Source of the DNA: Candidatus Saganbacteria bacterium
GTDB taxonomy: Bacteria; Margulisbacteria; WOR-1; O2-12-FULL-45-9; XYB2-FULL-48-7
DNA length: 6,819 nucleotides
Direction: 5' to 3'
NCBI GenBank assembly: GCA_020051815.1
Contig: JAGVQF010000104.1
Coordinates: 1 to 6,819, forward strand
Position numbers and translations under genes: made by a program
Notes under the pieces: generated by a model
Database searches by the model: none
What the model was told of the DNA's origin: nothing
The model's input: only the letters and a program-made list of their open reading frames with translations
In this document: positions 1-4,423 of the stretch, one piece after another
Layout: each line of letters starts with the position of its first letter
Position numbering within the stretch: position 1 is the stretch's first letter

Positions 1-347
1 ACATGGTCGCCACGGCGGCGACGCTGATCGTTGAAGTGGTCGGCAAGTCTTTCCGCGACGACAAGTGGGTCTATTACGTCAACGATGGTGTCTATGGCAC
101 GCTCTCCGGCGTGATCTTTGACCACATTCCATATCACTTCAACGCTTTCAAGCGCGGCGACAAACGCTTGAGCGCGGTCGTCGGGCCCACCTGCGACGCC
201 TTTGACACGATCTCCACCTCGGAGATGCTGCCCGAGCTCAATATCGGCGACCTCTTATACGTCAAGAACTGCGGGGCCTATACCAATGGCTCGGCGACCA
301 CCTTTAACGGTTTCCCCAAAACCAAGATCCTTAACATTAATGCATAA
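1..347 (+). CDS. Ornithine/lysine decarboxylase family (fold-III PLP enzyme), 3' part only
   Basis: This is the C-terminal part (about 114 residues) of a PLP-dependent decarboxylase of the eukaryotic-ODC/alanine-racemase-fold family. The gene begins upstream of the window, so the ATG at base 3 is internal. These enzymes decarboxylate ornithine (or lysine or a related amino acid) to a diamine, the first step of polyamine synthesis, in the cytosol as dimers with shared active sites. Visible signatures are YYVNDGVYG with its Tyr at 93-95, FDH with its Asp at 120-122, GPTCD with Cys at 192-194 and Asp at 195-197, LPELNIGD, and GAYT with Tyr at 279-281 followed by TFNGF. By position these match Tyr323, Asp332, Cys360, Asp361 and Tyr389 of mouse ODC, so the active site looks intact. 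Substrate choice (ornithine, lysine or both) cannot be read from this part; the N-terminal PLP-lysine barrel is outside the window. The stop codon overlaps the downstream ygiQ start (ATGCATAA), suggesting co-transcription. Confidence 0.93.
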   Translation, partial: MVATAATLIVEVVGKSFRDDKWVYYVNDGVYGTLSGVIFDHIPYHFNAFKRGDKRLSAVVGPTCDAFDTISTSEMLPELNIGDLLYVKNCGAYTNGSATTFNGFPKTKILNINA

Positions 348-2163
348 GCCCTCACCCCCCGGCCCCCTCTCCCAGAGGGAGAGGGGGAGTGAATTTCTCC
401 CCGTCGACAAAACCGACCTCAAAAAACGCAAGATCGAACAACTCGATATTATTATCGTCACCGGCGACGCCTATATCGACCACCCGAGCTTTGGCGCGGC
501 GCTGATCGGCCGCTATCTGGAAGCGCACGGTTTTTCCGTCGGCATTATCGCCCAGCCGGACTGGAAGAGCGACAAGGATTTTCAAAAACTCGGTAAACCG
601 CGCCTCTTCTTTGCCGTCAGCGCCGGCAATATGGACTCGATGGTCGGCAACTACACGTCAGATAAAAAGATCCGGCGCAACGACATGTATTCGCCGGGGA
701 ATGTTGCGGGACACCGCCCCGACCGTGCCACTATCGTCTATACCAGCAAGCTCAAAGGTCTTTTCCCCGGCGTGCCGGTCGTTATCGGCGGGGTCGAAGC
801 CAGCCTGCGCCGGTTCGCCCATTACGATTTTTGGGACGATAAGGTCCGGCGGTCTTTGCTCTTTGACGCTAAAGCGGACTTTTTAAGTTATGGGATGGGG
901 GAGAAGGGCGTCGTTCAAATAGCCAGGAACCTGCGAATAAATTCGCGGTTCCTGGCCGCTCTAAAAAATGGAACCGAGACTTTAGTCTCAGGTTCCATTT
1001 TTAACACGGCGATCATTGTTAAAGACATTTCGGAATACAAAGATGCGTTGATGCTGCCATCATTTGAAGAAGTTGCGGCTGATAAGAAGAAGTTTGCGGA
1101 GGCGTTTAAGCTGCATGATATCGAAGGCAGACTAAAGAAGCCGCGGATAATCATCCAGCCGTGCCAGGGGCGCTATCTGGTTGTTTTTCCGCCCGATAAC
1201 CTGACGTCGAAGGAATTGGATGCGCTCTTTGAACTGCCTTTTGCCCGCGCCCCTCATCCTTCGTATCACGCCCCCATTCCCGCCTGGGACTTTGTAAAGT
1301 TCTCGACCCTCTCTCACCGCGGCTGCTTTGGCGGCTGTTCGTTCTGCTCCATCGGCCAGCATCAGGGCAAATATATCGTCAGCCGGAGTTTGGCGTCAAT
1401 TAAAAAAGAGGTCAAGGACATCCTGATGAAACAGCCGGGCTTCACCGGCAATATATTGGATGTCGGCGGGCCCACTTCAAACATGTATGGGATGACCTGT
1501 ACAAAAGAGGGTGGCTGCACGCGGATCAGCTGTATCTATCCGGCGGTCTGCCAAAACTTAGACTCTTCCCTTAAGCCGTCGCTCAAACTGCTCAAGGAGG
1601 TCAGGCAAATTCCCGGCGTCAAAAAACTCTTTATTGGCTCTGGTATCCGCTATGACCTGGCGCTGGCCGACCCGGAATATATGGACGAGCTGATCCAGCA
1701 CCACGTCGGCGGACAATTGAGCATCGCGCCGGAACATATCTGCGAAGAAGTTCTCCTCATGATGGGCAAGCCGAAAGCCAAGACATTTCTCGACTTTCAG
1801 GAAAAGTTTGAGAGCTTGAGCCGCAAGCACGGCAAACAGCAATTTCTGGTCCCGTATTTTATCTCGTCGCATCCCGGCAGTACCCTCGAGCATTCCCTGG
1901 AGCTTGCTTTGTTCATGAAAGAGCATCACATCCGCGTTGAGCAGGTGCAGAACTTTCTGCCCACGCCGATGACGGTCGCCACCTGCATGTATTACACCGG
2001 GCTTGACCCTTTTACCGGCAAGCCGGTCCACATCCCGAAAGGAGAGGAGAGGAGTTTCCAGCGCGCCCTGCTTCAATCGAAGCTGGAGAAGAACTACCGG
2101 CTGGTGGCCAAGGCGCTCAAACAGCTGCATCGGGAAGATTTGCTTAAAGCCCTCACCCGCTAA
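340..2163 (+). CDS. ygiQ: YgiQ family radical SAM protein
   Basis: Radical-SAM protein of the YgiQ family (607 residues), whose cellular role is not established. Conserved blocks are GDAYIDHPSFG (from residue 42), GGVEASLRRFAHYDFW (from 150), the 4Fe-4S/SAM motif CxxxCxxC at Cys329, Cys333 and Cys336 (GCFGGCSFCS), a second cysteine cluster at 387, 393, 398 and 404 after GGPTSNMYGM, then GGQLSIAPEH (from 457). A C-terminal DUF3362-like segment follows (FLPTPMTVATCMYYTG, HIPKGEERSFQRALL). The start is set at ATG 340, which overlaps the decarboxylase stop. No ATG, GTG or TTG lies in frame between there and the conserved core at about 442, and the reading frame upstream of 340 is decarboxylase in another frame. 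There is no clear Shine-Dalgarno, so translation is probably coupled. Both ends are made of palindromic repeat (residues about 4-17 and the last few plus the stop), and residues 195-221 are encoded by two adjacent palindromes. I think the enzyme is functional, because all core motifs are intact. Confidence 0.93.
   Translation: MHKPSPPGPLSQRERGSEFLPVDKTDLKKRKIEQLDIIIVTGDAYIDHPSFGAALIGRYLEAHGFSVGIIAQPDWKSDKDFQKLGKPRLFFAVSAGNMDSMVGNYTSDKKIRRNDMYSPGNVAGHRPDRATIVYTSKLKGLFPGVPVVIGGVEASLRRFAHYDFWDDKVRRSLLFDAKADFLSYGMGEKGVVQIARNLRINSRFLAALKNGTETLVSGSIFNTAIIVKDISEYKDALMLPSFEEVAADKKKFAEAFKLHDIEGRLKKPRIIIQPCQGRYLVVFPPDNLTSKELDALFELPFARAPHPSYHAPIPAWDFVKFSTLSHRGCFGGCSFCSIGQHQGKYIVSRSLASIKKEVKDILMKQPGFTGNILDVGGPTSNMYGMTCTKEGGCTRISCIYPAVCQNLDSSLKPSLKLLKEVRQIPGVKKLFIGSGIRYDLALADPEYMDELIQHHVGGQLSIAPEHICEEVLLMMGKPKAKTFLDFQEKFESLSRKHGKQQFLVPYFISSHPGSTLEHSLELALFMKEHHIRVEQVQNFLPTPMTVATCMYYTGLDPFTGKPVHIPKGEERSFQRALLQSKLEKNYRLVAKALKQLHREDLLKALTR
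348..389 (+). repeat. Palindromic repeat, copy A (short form), translated as YgiQ N-terminus
   Basis: The head GCCCTCACCCC is followed by a hairpin with CCCTCTCCC at 365-373, loop AGA at 374-376 and GGGAGAGGG at 377-385. The stem extends to 11 bp at 363-373/377-387. It shares the head and the whole hairpin with copies B, C and D but lacks most of the variable spacer of about 15 bases between head and hairpin. It lies in frame inside ygiQ, giving the peptide SPPGPLSQRERG. Confidence 0.9.
922..956. repeat. In-frame palindrome 1 inside ygiQ
   Basis: Inverted repeat: GCCAGGAACC (922-931), an unpaired T, GCGAAT (933-938), AA, ATTCGC (941-946), then GGTTCCTGGC (947-956). That is 16 complementary bases per arm with one bulge. 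It encodes YgiQ residues from Ala195. A palindrome this perfect is not expected from protein-coding constraint alone. Confidence 0.88.
964..1002. repeat. In-frame palindrome 2 inside ygiQ
   Basis: Inverted repeat: AAAAATGGAACC (964-975) and GAGAC (976-980), loop TTTA, GTCTC (985-989), an unpaired A, then GGTTCCATTTTT (991-1002). It starts 7 bases after palindrome 1. It shares the GGAACC/GGTTCC block and has a single-base bulge at the same junction, but on the opposite arm. It encodes the YgiQ residues KNGTETLVSGSIF. Confidence 0.88.
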
Positions 2164-2197
2164 CGCAAACCGTCCTCCCTCTCCCAGAGGGAGAGGG
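2149..2197 (+). repeat. Palindromic repeat, copy B, supplies YgiQ stop
   Basis: The head GCCCTCACCCGCT (2149-2161) leads through a spacer to the hairpin CCCTCTCCC (2177-2185), AGA, GGGAGAGGG (2189-2197). The head encodes the last residues of YgiQ (ALTR), and the TAA at 2161-2163 lies within the spacer. It has the same orientation as copy A, so ygiQ is flanked by direct copies. Confidence 0.9.
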
Positions 2198-2225
2198 TAA
2201 CGCAATTTTACAAGTCCTGTCTTTT

Positions 2226-2276
2226 CCTTCTCCCTCTGGGAGAAGGGGGCAGCTTTAGTGTCAGCGGATGAGGGCT
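2226..2276 (-). repeat. Palindromic repeat, copy C, inverted
   Basis: Reverse-orientation copy. The hairpin is CCTTCTCCC (2226-2234), TCT, GGGAGAAGG (2238-2246), followed by the spacer and AGCGGATGAGGGCT, the complement of the head. The hairpin carries a compensated change: both arms differ from copies A, B and D at the matching position (CTTC/GAAG for CTCT/AGAG), so pairing is kept. It lies 28 bases beyond copy B in opposite orientation. No T-run follows, so it is not a typical intrinsic terminator. Confidence 0.88.
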
Positions 2277-2322
2277 GTAATTGTCTTGAAAAATTGATGA
2301 CATTTGATAGAATTACTGGTAA

Positions 2323-2328
2323 GAGGTG
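2323..2328 (+). promoter_or_regulatory. Shine-Dalgarno that decides the start of the lysine-rich protein
   Basis: GAGGTG lies 6 bases upstream of ATG 2335. The alternative GTG at 2326 is part of this same ribosome-binding sequence and has none of its own, so ATG 2335 is preferred. Confidence 0.7.
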
Positions 2329-2334
2329 AGCCAC

Positions 2335-2934
2335 ATGCCAAAGAAAAAGAAAAAAGTTAAGAAGATTGTCAAGAAAGCAAAAAAGGCTGTTAAGAAAAAA
2401 ATTGTTAAAGCCAAAAAGTCTGCCAAAAAGATTATAAGATCAAAAGCCAAAGTCGCGCGCAAGGGCAAGGCGGTTAACGCCCCGAAGGAAAAACTGCTGG
2501 GCCGGGTCGAGCATTTCTTTGACAAGATCTCCGTCGCGGCGATCGGCGTCAAAGCGTCTTTTGCCGTCGGCGACGTTCTCCACTTTAAAGGCCACACGAC
2601 CGATTTTGTCCAGAAAGTCGATTCGATGCAGATCGAGCACCAAAGTGTCATCAAGGTGAAAAAGGGCGACGATATCGGCATCAAAGTGAAAGATTTCGTC
2701 AGGGAGCATGACCTGGTCTATCTCGGCAACGAAAAGGATTTATCTGCCCGGCCGGTTCAACCCATCCAGACCAAACCGATAGTTAAACCACTCTTCCAAA
2801 CTTCAATCTTTGAAAGGGATAAACCGATCGCCCAACCGGCGGCCAAACCCCAGCCGTCAGCGCAGACAGCCCCGCCCGCAAAAAAACCGGAAAAGAAAGA
2901 CCCGTATTCCAATACGAAGTTTTTTAATTTCTAA
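2335..2934 (+). CDS. Lysine-rich protein with translation-elongation-factor-like (EF-Tu domain II-like) core
   Basis: 199 residues in three parts. Residues 1-45 are extremely basic (23 Lys and 2 Arg in KKAKK/VKK-type repeats), like histone H1-type or nucleic-acid-binding tails. Residues 55-130 (LGRVEHFFDKISVAAI, VGDVLHFKGHTTDF, DSMQIEHQSV, KKGDDIGIKV, VREHDLVYL) resemble the small stand-alone 'translation elongation factor-like' beta-barrel proteins of bacteria and archaea, also seen at the end of some U32 peptidases. Residues 138-199 are a Pro/Ala/Lys-rich, probably disordered tail. There is no signal peptide or membrane segment. I infer RNA, ribosome or DNA binding, with the basic tail as electrostatic anchor; the exact role is unknown. 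Start chosen by the Shine-Dalgarno at 2323. The stop overlaps the next gene by one base (TAATG), implying one operon. Confidence 0.85.
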   Translation: MPKKKKKVKKIVKKAKKAVKKKIVKAKKSAKKIIRSKAKVARKGKAVNAPKEKLLGRVEHFFDKISVAAIGVKASFAVGDVLHFKGHTTDFVQKVDSMQIEHQSVIKVKKGDDIGIKVKDFVREHDLVYLGNEKDLSARPVQPIQTKPIVKPLFQTSIFERDKPIAQPAAKPQPSAQTAPPAKKPEKKDPYSNTKFFNF

Positions 2935-3686
2935 TGGGCAAACGAATTATATTGGCCGCTTTTTTGGCGCTGGTTTTGCCCGCTCTGGCCGGCGCCGAGC
3001 TCTTCAAGATCAACTATATCCCTTTTGGCGCTCAAAAGGTCACTGTCCGCGATAAGGCGAGCGGCAAAGCCCTCTGGGAGAGTCTGACGCGAGTTGAGAA
3101 AAGCGGCCAATATATCGTGGTCAGCGAAGACGGCGAGGGGATCTACGGCCAGGACAAGAAATTCAAGCGCTGGCACTCTGCTGCTTTTTACAGGTATGAA
3201 GGCGATAAGGCGACCCCTTATCAGGCCAGCCTGACCTTCCGCAATGCTGCCGGAGCGACGCTCGAGGCGATCACAAAATACTATTATCTGAAGGAAAAGA
3301 AGGTTGTTGTTGCCACAGGCAGTAAACAAAAAGAATTCTCTTTTTTGCCGGACCTGATCGACAAAGAGGAGATCGCGTTCGCTTTCATAAATTTCCCTTT
3401 TGCGGAAAAACGCGACATGGAACTGCATCTCTTGACCAACGAACCGACCCTCTATAAGATCGCCTTAAAATATTTGGGGATCGAAAATGTCTCTCTCGGC
3501 GGTAAAAACGTCAGCTGTTACAAATTGCAGATGATCCCTGATCTTGGCCTGCTCAACATGCTGGGCGCTTTTGTGCCCAAGACCTATTTCTGGTACAAGG
3601 TCGAGCCGCCGCATGAGTTTGTCAGGTATGAAGGGCTCGAAAGCGGCCTGGGAACGCCCTATATCGTTATGGCAGCGGCTGATTGA
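2934..3686 (+). CDS. Secreted protein, DUF3108-like
   Basis: 250 residues. The N-terminus is a clear Sec signal peptide: MGKR, a hydrophobic stretch from Ile5 to Leu18, then likely cleavage after ALA (residue 19) or AGA (residue 21). There is no lipobox cysteine, so a soluble periplasmic or exported protein is expected. The rest is rich in beta-type alternation. Its last third (GGKNVSCYKLQ, then FWYKVEPPHEFVRYEG and LGTPYIVM) resembles the end of DUF3108 proteins, whose function is unknown. I assign the family by pattern memory only, so treat it as tentative. The ATG shares its A with the preceding stop (TAATG) and no Shine-Dalgarno is apparent, so translation depends on re-initiation after the lysine-rich protein. 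The gene runs convergently into the minus-strand gene, with the two stops only one base apart. Confidence 0.82.
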   Translation: MGKRIILAAFLALVLPALAGAELFKINYIPFGAQKVTVRDKASGKALWESLTRVEKSGQYIVVSEDGEGIYGQDKKFKRWHSAAFYRYEGDKATPYQASLTFRNAAGATLEAITKYYYLKEKKVVVATGSKQKEFSFLPDLIDKEEIAFAFINFPFAEKRDMELHLLTNEPTLYKIALKYLGIENVSLGGKNVSCYKLQMIPDLGLLNMLGAFVPKTYFWYKVEPPHEFVRYEGLESGLGTPYIVMAAAD

Positions 3687-3687
3687 A

Positions 3688-4329
3688 TCAATAACTTTCC
3701 CAGTTTGCTTGAGCAAAACGAAACAATAATTGCAGGGTGTCTCTATAAAATATCGCTCTTCTTTTTAGCTCCAGGCGCAGACTAATTTCTCCCGGTATGT
3801 TCTGCTCCAGAGGCGAAAAAATTGTCGATCTTTTATATCTAAGTTCTCCCAATGGGACATCTCCCGGAATAGATACGGGAAAGGTCGTTTCATCGCACTG
3901 ACCGGCAAAGCAACTGTTATTTGTTGTTGTGCTTTCCCTAAGGATTCCGTGACTATTACGGGAGAAGGAGAGAACCAAAACTTCATCTCCCTGATGATTG
4001 CGCAAAGAATTAAAGGCGTGTCTGCCGGCAATGGTGGTGGTGGCGAGTAGTTTGCCAAAAAATCGAGGCGGAGACGCCTCTTCGGCCGAAAGTAGAGGAA
4101 CAATGGGGGTGGTTGAAATGACAAACGAATACCAGCCACTGACCGTTTGTTCGGTCGATCCCCTCATCGTAATTTGAGGCATGCCGGGCAGAAAGGGCAG
4201 GAGTGATTTTTCGAGCTTAGAACATGCCGGTAACCGCAAAAGATTTCTCTCCTCTCTTGGCGTGAGCTTGGCGGCCATTTGATTTATGGATAATTTAAAA
4301 CTGCTCCGGGGATAAAATATTTTTGACAT
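3688..4329 (-). CDS. Hypothetical protein, unrecognised, minus strand
   Basis: 213-residue open frame that I do not recognise. It fills the only gap between plus-strand genes, is transcribed towards the DUF3108-like gene, and its ATG (4327-4329 complement) has an AAGG about 8 bases upstream on its strand. It has no signal peptide or transmembrane helix. Noticeable parts are a charged N-terminal third (KLTPREERNLLRL), a hydrophobic patch (SGWYSFVISTTPIVPLL), a Ser/Thr/Asn-rich middle with two cysteines (NNSCFAGQCDE), VSIPGDVPLGELRYKRS, and a probably helical basic end (LRLELKRRAIFYRDTLQLLF). Codon use differs from neighbours, with more AGA, ATA and TTA and lower GC, which could mean acquisition from elsewhere or relaxed selection. 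A competing minus frame at 3765-4139 is shorter and Pro-rich, and looks like a shadow. Confidence 0.5.
   Translation of the reverse strand: MSKIFYPRSSFKLSINQMAAKLTPREERNLLRLPACSKLEKSLLPFLPGMPQITMRGSTEQTVSGWYSFVISTTPIVPLLSAEEASPPRFFGKLLATTTIAGRHAFNSLRNHQGDEVLVLSFSRNSHGILRESTTTNNSCFAGQCDETTFPVSIPGDVPLGELRYKRSTIFSPLEQNIPGEISLRLELKRRAIFYRDTLQLLFRFAQANWESY
4065..4090. repeat. Small hairpin and adjacent palindrome in the minus-strand gene
   Basis: GAGGCG (4065-4070), loop GAGA, CGCCTC (4075-4080) forms a perfect 6-bp stem with a GNRA-type loop. It is immediately followed by the 10-base perfect palindrome TTCGGCCGAA (4081-4090). Both lie inside the open frame of the unrecognised protein. They are unrelated in sequence to the other repeats and may be chance. 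Confidence 0.45.
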
Positions 4330-4366
4330 AGTTGTTGCCTTGCCGTTAGTTTATCGATGAGATCGC

Positions 4367-4395
4367 TTGAAAATTTCAGTAAAAAGGCGTATAAT
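4367..4395 (+). promoter_or_regulatory. Sigma-70-type promoter of proS
   Basis: TTGAAA (4367-4372) and TATAAT (4390-4395) are separated by exactly 17 bases. The -10 is a perfect consensus and the -35 matches at five of six positions or better. Transcription would start near 4402, leaving a leader of about 20 bases. This leaves no room for a T-box or other leader regulator, so the proS-purF unit looks constitutively expressed. Confidence 0.82.
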
Positions 4396-4404
4396 TATTC
4401 GTGT

Positions 4405-4412
4405 GGGGAGGG
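4405..4412 (+). promoter_or_regulatory. Shine-Dalgarno of proS
   Basis: GGGGAGGG lies 11 bases before ATG 4424 and 17 before the in-frame ATG 4430. This favours 4424 as the start, although the spacing is slightly long. Confidence 0.65.
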
Positions 4413-4423
4413 TGTTTGGCTAA

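Larger units (their letters stand above)
2164..2334. other. Intergenic region between ygiQ and the lysine-rich protein gene
   Basis: 171 bases holding most of repeat copy B, a 28-base AT-richer spacer, repeat copy C, and then about 50 bases of AT-rich leader before the next gene. The two facing hairpins could fold as one long structure in a read-through transcript. I find no convincing promoter and no intrinsic terminator with a T-tract. Confidence 0.7.

Noticed and set aside
202..339. In-frame upstream ATG 202 as the start of ygiQ
   Set aside because: This stretch lies over well-conserved decarboxylase sequence in another frame and reads as Arg/Pro/Ser-rich noise. ATG 340 at the decarboxylase stop is far more plausible.
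1558..2334. 258-residue minus-strand open frame under the ygiQ 3' half
   Set aside because: It is antisense to conserved YgiQ motifs and continues through the palindromic repeats. It has no recognisable features and is a shadow of the real gene.
2903..2930. Terminator-like CGTATT-CC-AATACG followed by a T-run
   Set aside because: The stem is only 5-6 bp, AT-rich, with a loop too tight to close fully. It sits inside the end of a gene that is coupled to the next, where termination would be counterproductive. Weak attenuation cannot be excluded.
3700..3720. Possible bidirectional terminator GTTTGC-TTGA-GCAAAAC between the convergent genes
   Set aside because: The stem is short with a bulge, has no T-tract, and lies inside the minus-strand open frame.
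3765..4139. Minus-strand open frame of 124 residues in the same segment as the 213-residue one
   Set aside because: It is shorter, Pro-rich and fully contained in the longer frame, whose composition is more protein-like.
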